This document shows, piece by piece, positions 1 to 11,322 of a stretch of 64,000 nt of DNA. This DNA is from Symsagittifera roscoffensis. Lineage: Eukaryota; Xenacoelomorpha; Acoela; Convolutidae. The position numbers and the translations under genes were made by a program. The stretch is from positions 36,953,152-37,017,151 of the forward strand of contig NC_087066.1 of NCBI RefSeq assembly GCF_963678635.1. The letters run 5' to 3'. Every line of letters begins with the position of its first letter. Positions within the stretch are counted from its first letter, which is position 1. The notes beneath the pieces are model-generated. The model did no database searches. It was given only the letters and a program-made list of their open reading frames with translations, and had not been told where the DNA came from.

Positions 1-3000
1 CAGTGTACTTCTTGTACCTCCTGGAGGCGATGACGTAGGCAATGAGGACTAGCGCAATGAGTCCTGCCAGCACACAGCCCACAATGATCGGAATCAGCTT
101 GCTCTCCGGCTTGTCTTCCAAACACACATCCACTTCTAAATAAACACAACAGTAGCGACAGTCACATTAGCATCAATAGTGCCATTACGGCGGCCTATTC
201 AATTCAACATTTTCAGCACTTGATTCTACATTCGCATTGGCAATTGCCATTACATCTGCATTATTCCACAGTCGCTGGGAAAACGAAAACAAAACAACCT
301 TACCATGTTTTCCAGACTGATGACAATTCTCGTCTATAATGATTGAGTGCCCACCAAATTTTGGCGCCCCATATAATTTTAGGCTGCATGCACTTTCACT
401 CACCGTTGCTGTATCGGCTGTTGCTGTCTTCGTTTTTGACTTCGTCCTTCAGGAGCATATGGTCTTTTTTCTCATTCTGAAGTGGGGGTTGGGGGAACAC
501 GAATGCCTGCAATTTGAGATGGGACACCTTCATTACCAACTGGTTGGGAGTGACTATGATGAACGCATCCGCCTCACACTTGTACATGTGACCCATCGAA
601 ATTCCTGCCCCAGCAACAACAGACTCGTTCTCAAACCTCAGCACGTCTAGACAACATAGATCAATAACATAGCCAGCTCAATGTTAGAGTAAACTAACAA
701 GGGGCCCAGCTAAGCTGGAAGTACATGTTTGATGTTTATTAAGAATTTGTACTGATGCAAAAGGTAAGGCGTAATTTTCAAAATGACAAAAATTGGTCAT
801 TTACCTAGTCTGGTGGCTGATATCCCATGAAAAGTACAGAGAAACGGCTTTTGTACGGGATATCACAAAAAATATCGATTGACTTCTAAACGGCACGGTC
901 GGCTTGGAGAAAGTGAACGAAGAAGTCCAAAAAATGAGTCAAAAGGCCAATATTGGACGTTTCTTTCAGTCCATACCGAAATCCTTACCAAAATTGGGAG
1001 AACTCGCTGATGCAAGGTATACCCCTAGAACTTGTTATTTTGATTGAGTCCTTCTCAGATTTGGCCAGGTACATTCCAAACAAAACGTTTCCAGAAAACA
1101 AGCAATTTTTTTTAAACGACCATTTAAGGCCAAAAACTTTTGATCAACAAACAAGGGCAGAGCCATATATGTAGGAAAGATCCTTATCATCCTTTCTTTC
1201 GATTGAGCTCTTAATCCCTGTGACATTTAGAATAAATGTCATGACTTCGAACTGTGATAATCTGAGGGCTACAGCTGAACTCTCTTGAATTTGACATTAT
1301 GCTATATTATTTCTCAATCTTTTTTCGATATTTGATTAACAAAATAACTTGACACGAATTTATACTACCAACATTGAGACCAGTTGGTTGGTTTTGCAAT
1401 AAAATATATTAATGATGCATCCGAAGAACAGTATATATAAATGGTAGTCTAAAGCACTATCTGAAATGGTGACAGGAGTGGGATGTCACGAACTCACGAT
1501 GTCAAGACATTTTCTATTCAGGCAAGACTTTCGGCATTCGACCATTGACCAGATCAAGCAGAGAAAATTTTGGACCAGCACTGAAAAGCCCAATAGAGAA
1601 CAAACCTGGCCTTAATCAAAAGTCGCTCAAGAGATTAGCAAACGGAACATCAAGCGGCTAAATATCCCGGCAATGTGAATCAGCTCCTGGAGCAAAATAA
1701 TGAGATCTTCGAATAGAAAGAGATTGTAATCCTGGTCCATTTGACGGTATTTTCAAGTTTCGACGTAATTGTATATTCAATTAGAACTCGATGGGGAAAT
1801 CTAACTCCATTGACTGAGGATATTGAACGTTCAAAAAGCAGAGACGCGATTTACTAGCAGCAGTAAATGGTCCTCGTCAGTTGATGCCAGAAGATCATGG
1901 TACCCGGAACATCTGGAGATTAAAACCTACACAAGAGAATATCGATGGAAAAACTGAAAAAAAAATGGTGGGGAAGTTATTTCGAGGGAGTGTGACATTT
2001 AGAATAACTGTCATGGTTTTGAACTTTGATAATCTGAGGGCGTACAGCTGAGCTCCCTTGAATTTCACATTAGGCTATATTATTTATCAAACTATTTGTT
2101 GAATTTGATAAATAAAATTGACACAAAATTATACCACAAACATTGCGACATTATATTGAGACCAACAATAAAATATAGTAATTGTATTATGTTTTGACAT
2201 CTTAACAACATCGGGACCCAGCATAAGCCTATCATGCATCCGAAGAACTTATACTGACAGTATATATAAATAGTAGTCTGAAGCACTGTCCGATAATCCT
2301 ATATTTCGGAGAAATGTGAAAAAATTCTTTAAAACGGTCAAGATTTCAGAAATGGCCTTTACAAGTCCATACTTTTTTCTAAAAAAAAAAAGGTGGCCGC
2401 TTATACAAACCCTGAAATGGTCGACAGCATACCACTGCGCTTTCTACATTTAAAAAATGAAACAATTTCAATTGCAATATCATCAAAATCATTTATGTGT
2501 TTCAAAAACCAGCGTAATTACTTCTTTAAAAATCAGACCCTTTTTTCTTAATGTAATTGTAAGAGTAATAAGAAATTTAGTGCAATAATTTTAGGATGAG
2601 AGGCCACATAAGCATCCACTGCTAGTAACCTGACATCAACCCACTAGTGGGTCGACAATTTGAAATGTTGAAAGTATTTGTCTAAGAACTTTTGAAAAGT
2701 TTCAGAAAAAAACTCATATCTAAGTAAAAGGCGTTGAGTAGTTATAATGTGAGTCCAGGCAAACATCCTGAGAGTACCTTGAGACAACCTCGTCTCAATT
2801 TTGAGTACCCCTGCCTCCAATTTGGATTGCTCAATTTACTAGTTTCTGAAAGAAGCCGTTTTTTTTTTGCTTTTTTTCTGAAAACTTGAATAAATAAAAT
2901 ACTTTCCAAATTTTAAGTTTTCAGAAAAATCAAGCAAAAAACGGCTTTTTTTCAGAAATTAGTATGATTTGAGCAATCTTAATTGCAGGCGATATCTGCA

Positions 3001-6000
3001 ACCACTGAGAGCACCCGGAGAATACCCCACTGTAGGGTTCGGAATTTCAAATTCTGATACGTTTTTTTAATCAATTTCGAAAATTTTTGAAAAAATTGAT
3101 AAAACGTCAAATCTTGAAACCGAAAGATTTTGAGCAACCACCTGTGGAGGCAACCATTGAGAGTTCTTCGGCATCACATGGCAACGGGGTTGGTAATTTC
3201 ATATTGTGAAATTTTCAAATCTAATTTTTCTGAAAAACTCATCAAATCATAAAAAAGTCTCGGAACAAAAAAAAAGATTTGAGAAGTCATATTTGGTCGA
3301 AGGTTGAAGGTTTGCAATGCCTGAGAGTACCCTGAGAGTACCTCACACTATGACGTGAAAAAAAGCATGACTCGATTACTGCAAATCGATTAAGGCGCAA
3401 AATCATGAAACTATCAACATCAACACGAAACCGGCACCATGTCCAAGCCGGAAAAAACATGCAAGAAAGAAACTACACATCACCGACAAATTTTTAAAAT
3501 CAATTCAAAACTTAAAAACTTACTGTAAACTCCGAATGGAAGTTTAACTTTAAAAATCACGGATGGGAATTCAAAGCCATCGGTTTTTCATTTAGAATAT
3601 TGCGTCTTACTTTTTATCCTATTGCAAAGTTTTTATAGTAAGAACCAATCAGAATCCATAACTGAAACTACACACTTATTGTAAAAATTGCCTTGTTTCA
3701 CTAGTCAGTGCAGTATTACACGAGTTAGAAAAACGTTGATCTCAAAACTAAATAACCTTTCCCGTATTCCTGTAGATCTATCGAGACCAGGAACATGAGT
3801 AGGATTGCAAACAGTATTGGAATTAAAACTTGCACGAACCAGCCAAAAATAGATAGCGTGACAAACAGACAGTGTACTTGAGATGTCTGTGAGACGACTA
3901 CTCTATGAGATGTCAATTTTTTGGCAAAATTTTTTTCCGCTGGCAGTTCGAAAAAATGCACATTTTCAACTATCAGCCATTCACGTCTTCCTTATAGCTA
4001 ACTACTTCAAAGGGAACTCGAAAAAGTCAATCAACTTCATTCATTGACACCTAAACCATAACACAAATCCATGTAGAAGAAAAACAAAGATAGCCAAAAA
4101 ATAATACCCCATAAAACTATTAGCTAGCGACAAGCGTAGCCAACCAAGAAAAATAAAAGCCAACAAACCTAACATGACAATTTTAAGCAAAAAAATAAAG
4201 CAGCAAGTCTAAATGAACTTAGGAATTTCTCAAAACTAGCTTTTTCCTTCGTGTAATTCGTGCTATTTGAACCTCCATGCATGTACAGAAAAATCGAAGA
4301 ACAAAACCGACAGACTGTTTGAATAGAGCCAATTAATTCAACACAGAAAAAGTCTTTTTCTGAAAAAAATCTTATATTTCATTAACTCAAAAAAAGAAGG
4401 CTTTGAAGTTCTACGAGTTTCTTGAACAGTTTATGATTAACACTTTTTTGATAAAATTAACCCAATTTGAGAACACTAGATCCACGGGTTAACTTTCTAT
4501 TCCGCTGGGAACCCGATCACGTTTCTTTGGCCTTATCACATTTGCTGATCGAAAGCGGAGTTTGCCTTCCTTTTAACAAAAGAAATGAACTGAAATCAAA
4601 ACTCAAACCGCAAAAATCAAACTTGAGCTTGAACAAGCTTTAAGAATTTTCGTGAACAAAAAAAAATGACGACCTGTATGAGAGTCTTTACGTACATCGA
4701 CTCTTTAAAACGATCTTGTTACACGGCCAATTAAATATCTAGTTTAAAAATTCAAGTCTAATTTTTTCAAAAGAGCATCCCTGTGGCTTGATATTGAAAC
4801 ATTTCACTAAAATTTACCATCAGTGTTCTGAATAGATGGAAAAAACTTCGGATCATTTGGGAACGTAACTTCTACTCCTAACAAAGAGTACGACTTGTTT
4901 CCCCTCGCGAAAATCAGATTCACATTCCAGGTTTTCTCATTCCAAGTCCACGTCGCAGGCACTTTCAGTGACTTTGCATGGGAACAGTTGTCCTGGTGCA
5001 TGATTGCGTCTGCTGTTCTGATCTCGGGTACGAAGATCTGAACCTCTTTGATATCGCCCTAAAAACATGAAAACTCCTGAGCCTAGAAACTTCGCAGAAC
5101 CAGAGAAACAATGCAGTGCAACTGAGAATTCTTCAGACTAAGGCAAAAGAAAAAATTAGATTTCTCAGACAATTTTGGCATCTTTCGATGTTTAAGAACG
5201 ACAACTATAATAAAGCTACCGATAGGCTCAAAGCTGTCATAAGTGAATGTAGATGATATGGCTTTCGTATCCAGTCGACTGGCTTGCGTCCTCAGATTCC
5301 AACCTCAGTAACTATGCATATGGCGTTCCAAGAACATGAATGTGTCTATCTAGCGTTTTTTTTGAACGGGTCCTGCGCTTCCTACACCAATTCTCTCTCT
5401 CGCGTCTGCGGTAATGATTCTTACTTCTTTCTTAGTACAATTATTTACTTTTGTGTTCCAAGAAAAAGTTCCTTTCGCAAACTCTCCCCACATCAGTAAA
5501 ATTGTCTCTAGTTCCACCCTCAGTAACTATATGGATTTTTGTTTCACTGATCTCGCACTTCCCTCCACAAAACCTTAACCACTTTCGCAACATCGTTCCT
5601 TGTTCGTCGCTCAGTACCAATAATTATCTTTAGATTTCACGGAATTCTGTGCGGTTTTGTGGCGCTTATTTGCACTGGTTCAGCTCTTCCTCTCGCAATT
5701 ATCTCTCCATTTCCGCAGGGTTGTCTCTGGTTCCACCCTCAGTGACTATAAATCTTGCGTTCCAAGAAAGGAGTGTGGCTATCTGGCGTTTTTTTTGCAC
5801 TGGTCGAGCAGTTCCTACCACAATTATTCCCGTTTCCGCAGCAAAGTTTCGTATTTCTTTCTCAGTTAAATTATCAACCTCTGTGTTCCAAGAGTTTGTC
5901 TGTCCTGCAGTTCTTTTCTGATCTCGCACTTCTTTCCACCATACATGTACAATACAATTTTCGCTACATAGTTTCTTGTTCGTCCCTCAAAGTCTAAATT

Positions 6001-9000
6001 CAGTTTCGCAACCCACGAAAACCAGTGTTGTTGTCCGGGGGTTCTTTTCGCTGGTTCAGAACTTCCTTTTGTAAACTCTCCCATCATCAGCAGTATTGTA
6101 TTTAGTTCCACCCTCCGCTTTTTTTGCACTGGTTCAGCTCTTACTCTCGCAATTCTCTCTCCGACTTCGGCAAGTTTGTCTCTGGTTCTATTCTCATTGA
6201 CTAGAATAACCTTGCATTCCAAGAAACGGAGTGTGGCTGTCTGGCATTTTTTTTTGCAAGGTCCAGTAATTTCTACCGCAATTTTTTTCCCGTTTCCGCA
6301 GCAAGGCTTCTTATTTCTTCCTCAGTACAACTATTCACTTCTGTGTTCCGAGGAAAAAAGTGAATGTCTACAAGTTTATTTCACTGATCTCACACTTCCC
6401 TCTACAAAACCTTTACACCTTTCGCAACATCGTTTCTTGTTCGTCACTCAGTGCCTATATTTAAATTTGGATTCCACAAATTACTGTGTGGTTTTCTGGC
6501 GCTTCTTTGCACTGGTTCAGCTCTTCCTCTCGCAATTATCTCTCCATTTCCGCAGGGTTGTCTCTGGTTACACCCTCAGTGACTATAAATCTTGCGTTCC
6601 AAGAAAAGGAGTGTGGCTATCTGGCGTTTTTTTTGCACTGGTCGAGCAGTTCCTACCACAATTATTCCCGTTTCCGCAGCAAAGTTTCGTATTTCTTTCT
6701 CAGTTAAATTATCAACCTCTGTGTTCCAAGAGTTTGTCTGTCCTGCAGTTCTTTTCTGATCTCGCACTTCTTTCCACCATACATGTACAATACAATTTTC
6801 GCTACATAGTTTCTTGTTCGTCCCTCAAAGTCTAAATTCAGTTTCGCATTCCACGAAAATCAGTGTTGTTGTCCGGGGGTTCTTTTCGCTGGTTCAGAAC
6901 TTCCTTTTGTAAACTCTCCCATCATCAGCAGTATTGTATTTAGTTCCACCCTCCGCTTTTTTGCACTGGTTCAGCTCTTACTCTCGCAATTCTCTCTCCG
7001 ACTTCGGCAAGTTTGTCTCTGGTTCTATTCTCATTGACTAGAATAACCTTGCATTCCAAGAAACGGAGTGTGGCTGTCTGGCATTTTTTTTTGCAAGGTC
7101 CAGTAATTTCTACCGCAATTTTTTTCCCGTTTCCGCAGCAAGGCTTCTTATTTCTTCCTCAGTACAACTATTCACTTCTGTGTTCCGAGGAAAAAAGTGA
7201 ATGTCTACCAGTTTATTTCACTGATCTCACACTTCCCTCTACAAAACCTTTACACCTTTCGCAACATCGTTTCTTGTTCGTCACTCAGTGCCTATATTTA
7301 AATTTGGATTCCACAAATTACTGTGTGGTTTTCTGGCGCTTCTTTGCACTGGTTCAGCTCTTCCTCCCGAAATTCTCTTTCCCACTTTCGCAAGGTTATC
7401 TCTGGTTCTATCCTCAGTGACAAGAATAATCTTGCATTCCAAGAAACGGAGTGTGGCTGTCTGGCAGTTTTTTGCACTGGTCGAGCAGTTCCTACCACAA
7501 TTCTTTATCCCGTTTCCGCAGCAAGGCACCTTATTTCTTCTTCAGTATTATTATTAATTCTGTGTGCCAAGAGTGTGACTGTCCTGTAGTTCTTTTCTCT
7601 GATCTCGCTTTTCCTACCACCATACATGTACAATTTTGGTTACATCGTTTATTGTCCGTCCCTCAGCGCTCTAGTTTTAACTTCGCAACCAACGAAAATC
7701 AGTGCCGTTGTCTGGGGCTTCATTTGTCTCTAGTTCCACCCTCAGTAGCTACACGATTTCTTGATTCCAAGAAAATGAGTGTGGCTGTCTAGGGTGTTTT
7801 GTTAGCATGGGTCCAGATCTTTCTATCACAAGTTTTTCTCCCGTTTTTGCAGCAATTTTTATTTTTCTCAGTTCCAAGAAAAGTAAGACTGATCCCTCCA
7901 ATACGTTCACTTCAACTTCGTTTCTTGCTCATCCCTTAGTAACTAAACATTAAAACTTGCATTCCAAGAAAAAGAGTGGCTGTCTAGCGTTTTTTTTGCA
8001 CTGCTCCAGCAATTCCTATCACAATTTTCTCTCCCGTTTCCGCACCACGGCTTATACCTTCCTCAGTACTTGTTGCATGAAAAAGTGCAGCAGTCTAACA
8101 GTTCTTTTCAATGATCTCCCATTTTCTTATACAATCCATCTACCACTTTCGCAACATTGTTTGTTGTTCGTTCCTCAAAGCCGAAATTTAATTTTTCATT
8201 TCAAGAATATGAGTGTGGTTGTCTAGCGTTTCTTGGCACAGGCCCAAAAATTCCTACCTCACTTCTCTCTTCAAGATCCGCCGCATCGTTTCTTTTCTCC
8301 ATCATAAATCTTAGATTAAAAAAAGATGTGTTTGTTCAGCGCTTCTTTACAATCTTCTGGAACTTCCACATTTCTTCTCTCACTTCCACAGCATTGTTTT
8401 TTCTTCAATCTTCAGAACCTATGATTAATTTTGCATCCCAAAAACATGAGTGTGGTTGTCTAGCACTTTGCATTGACCCAGCTTTTCATCTTGCAATTCT
8501 CGCAGTTCAGCAGCAATTTTTTTTCCTTCCAAAAAATCTTCATTATATTTGCACTCCAAGAAAATGAGTTTGGTTGTCCAGCACTTTTTTGCACTGATGC
8601 AGCAAATCCTCCCACAATTCTCGCTTCCAATTATGCAGCAATGCTTTTTCTGACATCTTCAAAATTATTGAACGCCAGATTTGCAACACCTGAGTATATC
8701 GTGGCTGCACCCTACTACAAAGCTAACATTTCTTTTACTAAGATTCTTTCAAGGATAAGTTCTGTGAAAACTTTTGAAGAACATAAGCATCTTATCTGCG
8801 AAAAGTTAAAGAAATTTAACTGACATATGTTCAGGCCAGATTCGCACTCCGTGTGAGCTCTGAAAGCACCCTACCAAATTTATAAAACTTATTTAAAATA
8901 TTGTTATATCAACACAGACGAAAAGTTGGCATTGCAAAAAAAACGAAAAAACTGAAGAACTAAAGCATTTTTGCTCCAACAGAAGGATGGTGAAAACCGT

Positions 9001-10475
9001 GAATGACCTTGAAAATTTGCGTTTAAAAATTTGTATAGATAAAAGACGTACTTCACTTGAAAGTTTGATGAGAATACTTCGAAACGTTGAATTCAATAAT
9101 ACTAGCGTGTAACGCACCTCCTGTGCTTCGAATTTTTAATAACTCATAAAAAACCGTAAATATTGGGGAAAAAATCAGCATCCTTTGAGTGTACTCTGAC
9201 ACCACTGAGTTACAGGGTGGGTAATTTCAAATTTTGGAAAAATTTCTATTCAAGTTTTCTTAATTCAAATTTTTTAAAAAACATTAACTTTTTTAAATCT
9301 AATTTCTTAGAAAAACTATAAAATCTTTGAAAAATTAAGAAATATCACATCTCGGAATCTAAAACTAATTAGGCAGTCGCATTTCGACGCCAGATTTGCA
9401 ACTCCTGAGAGAGCTCTTACTGCACCCAACTTCAGCGCTGGGAATTTCAAATTTTGGGAAACTTAAAATAAAGTTTTCTAAAAAAAAACTTCAAAGATTT
9501 GAGAAGAAAGATTTGGAGGCAAGATTCGCAACCCCTGAGACTATCCTGACATCCCAAATACAGGGTTGCGAATTTCAATTTTCAGAAACTTTTACAAATT
9601 AAATTTTTCTAGAAATTTTTGAAAAATCTCGAAAATTGCCGTATCTCGTAGCCTAAAAGAATTTCTTATTGATATATGGAGGCCGAAATCGCAACATCCG
9701 GGAAACTCTGACAGCATCTCACTATTGGGTTGCTACTTTCAAACTTGGTGAAGTAAATACTGATTTCAAACAGGAAAATCGAACAGAAATCTTAACCATT
9801 GCAATATACGATATAGCTTAAACGTGAAAAAAATCTTTTGTTAATTATGCAAAAATAATACGTTGAAAGGTCTAAACATGGCGAGATAGTGAGGCCCGCA
9901 TTTAAATATATAATAGATTCAGCGTTGCAATATATTGACATTTTAACGTGTTTTATGGAGACTTCTTAAACTTGTGTCAAGCGTAAATATTATATGGATT
10001 TGAGACAACTCACTTTTGTATCGTTGTAATGAACATCGAAACTCATGTATATATCTGCCATGAAGCACAGGGATGAGTTCATGGATGGGTCTCTCAATTC
10101 GATATGATTATGGACCGGATTTTTTGGGATGGGGTAGTTCGGTTCTATAGTAGTTGCAGTTATTGGCTCTGAAAGAGTGGAAGTAGCTGTAGATATCTCG
10201 ATTAAGGGTAATGGTTGGGCAGCAGAAGATTCAGCGGTGAGATCAGAGTTCTCAGCTGTAGTTGCTGTAGAATAGGGTGATTTTGCATTAGATGTGGTTG
10301 AATTCGCAATTATCAAAGTAGCCGTAGTTGAATTTTGCTTTGGAGTTTTGAGGGCATCATTTTGCTCACGCTGACTTTCTTCGATCTGACTTTTTGTCTC
10401 TGTGCTCAAATTACTGGATTCTGCAGCAGCAATTAACAGACATACCACCAAGAATGGTTTTAGCATTTTTGGACT
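1..10475 (-). CDS. lmp-1-like: LAMP-family lysosomal membrane glycoprotein, four exons, 3' end cut by window edge
   Basis: Type I membrane glycoprotein of the lysosomal limiting membrane. Coding exons read on the minus strand: 10466-10014, 5058-4818, 646-404 and 135-1. Splice phases agree (0, 1, 1) and all donors are GTGAGT or GTAAAT. Exon 1 encodes a signal peptide (MLKPFLVVCLLIAAAES), then a Ser/Thr/Asn-rich mucin-like stalk and the first domain cysteine (SLCFMADI). Exon 2 has the second cysteine (DNCSH) and ATWTWNEKTWNVNL. Exon 3 has YKCEAD and LKLQAF, both LAMP hallmarks. Exon 4 has DVCLED, then the transmembrane stretch LIPIIVGCVLAGLIALVLIA and a short basic tail. The four cysteines match the two disulphides of a LAMP domain. 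The cytosolic lysosome-sorting motif should lie just outside the window. The upstream methionine at 10499 was rejected because it lies before the splice acceptor. The first two introns are unusually long and full of repeats. Confidence 0.9.
1219..1464 (+). repeat. 5' LTR of the TRIM-like element
   Basis: First copy of the direct repeat. TATA-like box at about 1431-1440, starting TG as LTRs do. Confidence 0.55.
1991..2293 (+). repeat. 3' LTR of the TRIM-like element
   Basis: Second copy of the direct repeat, preceded by a purine tract. It carries an extra stretch of about 57 bp in its 3' half, upstream of the TATA-like box. Confidence 0.55.
2740..3350. repeat. Repeat family B, intron-2 block
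   Basis: About four loose repeats of roughly 150 bp. Each has a phrase like GCAAC(C)AC-TGAGAGTACC, then GGGTT(G/C)GGAATTTCAAATT, then an A/T-rich part with TTTTTCTGAAAAACTCAT. The same family recurs in LAMP intron 1. Confidence 0.5.
2825..2978. repeat. Foldback (long inverted repeat), about 154 bp
   Basis: The left arm starts GATTGCTCAA and contains AGAAGCCGTTTTT and TTTCTGAAAACTT. The right arm carries the reverse complements in order: AAGTTTTCAGAAA, AAAAACGGCTTTTTT and TTTGAGCAATC. The arms of roughly 60 bp flank an AT-rich centre. No coding content. Confidence 0.65.
3725..3961 (-). pseudogene. Possible ABCA-type transporter exon remnant
   Basis: A 78-codon minus-strand frame contains the hydrophobic stretch WFVQVLIPILFAILLMFLV, followed by QEYGKG and a possible donor (AAAG then GTTATT). 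The pattern resembles the first membrane segment of ABCA-family transporters. There is no convincing acceptor upstream and no partner exon nearby, so at best it is an orphan exon in LAMP intron 2. It may be chance. Confidence 0.2.
5280..8690. repeat. Tandem satellite, unit about 120 bp, in LAMP intron 1
   Basis: Units recur every 118-128 bp with the landmarks TTCCAAGAAA, GAGTGTGGCTGTCTGGCG, TTTGCACTGGT, CAGTTCCTACCACAA, CCGTTTCCGCAGCAA and TTCCTCAGTA. I count roughly 28 units of varying divergence. Because the unit has few stops on the plus strand, it produces many open frames of 60-220 codons with repetitive translations. These are by-products, not genes. Units at the right end (from about 8300) are the most diverged. 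Confidence 0.85.
5645..7318. repeat. 837-bp higher-order duplication within the satellite
   Basis: Positions 5645-6481 and 6482-7318 are nearly identical copies, each of about seven satellite units; for example, the stretch at 6176 recurs at 7013 and that at 5649 at 6486. A third copy starts at 7319 but diverges after about 50 bp. The low divergence shows recent unequal exchange or replication slippage. Confidence 0.8.
8820..9770. repeat. Repeat family B, intron-1 block
   Basis: Several diverged units of about 150 bp contain GGCCAGATTCGCA or GGCAAGATTCGCAACCCC, TGAGAG..., AGGGTT(G)(C/G)GAATTTCAA and an A/T-rich tail. Same family as at 2740-3350. No gene seen here other than the LAMP intron. 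Confidence 0.5.
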
Positions 10476-10494
10476 CTGAAAAGGAAAAAAAAAT
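10476..10494 (-). promoter_or_regulatory. Probable spliced-leader trans-splice acceptor of the LAMP gene
   Basis: On the minus strand a run of T/C ends in CCTTTTCAG nine bases before the LAMP start codon. No upstream coding exon is needed because a signal peptide follows at once. This is the usual layout of an SL1 acceptor in nematodes. It could also be the 3' splice site of an intron in the 5' UTR. Confidence 0.6.
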
Positions 10495-10499
10495 AACAC

Positions 10500-11260
10500 T
10501 CCACAAGAAAGAATGGTTTGGATTTCAGTTCAACTAGCGAGTAACGGACCTCCGGTGCTTGAAACAGATTAGTGAATGGGAAAGTTCCTTATTTCAAAAA
10601 ATATGAAAAAGGAACGAAATGAATGCAACCATTACAAAAGAAGGTGAATCCAACAAATCTTTTGATTTCAAAAATTAAACAATAAAAAAAATCAACTTAA
10701 AGGTTTCTTACAAGGTCCAATCTCCAAATCTAATGGGTTTCAGATCTTCGTAATTATAACTCATTACCGAAACCCTAGAATGACCGATAGCATAGAAACA
10801 CACTTTTTTTTAATTAAGTTTTTTTTAAGTTAGCCTAATTGTTGTGATTAACTTTAAGTTAGCCTATTAGCCTAATTGTTGTGATTAACTTATTAAATAG
10901 ATTTGTTATGTTTGATGTTTGTGCCTGTATGTGGAGCGCCCTCTGAGGGATTTTAGAGACAGGTCTGTCAAGTGGCTTTCTGTGGGGAGGTGGGGAACTG
11001 GAACTGGCTTGAGAAGTCTGGTGGTGCGCCGCTGAACCTACTGAGCTCGGGTGAGATTGTTCCTTGTTTTTGATTTTTAACCTTTATGCTGCCTTTTAAC
11101 CTTTTAAATTAATTTAGTTGTCTTTTTTTTTTTTTTATTTGCTGATTTGTAAAATTCCCACTAACCGCTTATCATGGGTTAGTTCAGTCCCCTAAAGTCC
11201 AGTCAAAATCCTTTTTTTTACCTTTATGCTGCGTCAAGATGAGGAAAAACAACAAAGAGT
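10500..11260. other. Spacer between LAMP and the CR1-like LINE; includes LINE 3' UTR
   Basis: No convincing coding sequence. At 10826-10890 a phrase AAGTTAGCCTA...ATTGTTGTGATTAACTT occurs twice in tandem. The part from about 10900 to 11260 is moderately GC-rich and most likely 3' UTR of the minus-strand LINE. The exact 3' end of the element cannot be fixed. Confidence 0.4.
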
Positions 11261-11283
11261 GTAGTAGTAGTAGTAGTAGTAGT
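11261..11283. repeat. (GTA)n microsatellite in the LINE 3' UTR
   Basis: Seven to eight GTA repeats 40 bp beyond the LINE ORF2 stop on the minus strand (CTA/TAC in the element's sense). Confidence 0.8.
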
Positions 11284-11322
11284 GTAGGCTTTAGGATTTC
11301 TCCATGGGTTTTGAACCCTCGT

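Larger units (their letters stand above)
1219..2293 (+). mobile_element. Small non-coding LTR element (TRIM-like) in LAMP intron 2
   Basis: Two direct repeats, 1219-1464 and 1991-2293, both begin TGTGACATTTAGAATAA/C and end near TAGTCT(A/G)AAGCACT. They flank about 530 bp. Each contains a TATATATAAA box near its 3' end. Behind the first lies TGGTGACAGGAGTGG, a plausible primer-binding site, and in front of the second lies a purine tract (GAGGGAG). The second LTR has about 57 bp absent from the first. The interior opens with a short frame (MSRHFLFRQDF, ATG at 1499) that stops after about 37 codons. This fits a deleted BEL/Pao-like or TRIM element; the family is inferred only. Confidence 0.6.

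Noticed and set aside
5284-8823. Many open frames of 60-219 codons on both strands
   Set aside because: Their translations repeat with the satellite period and the same phrases appear in different frames. They are satellite by-products inside a LAMP intron.
10467-10499. Upstream start MLFFFPFQSPK for the LAMP protein
   Set aside because: Those codons are the polypyrimidine tract and AG of the splice acceptor. Starting at MLKPFL gives a standard signal peptide.
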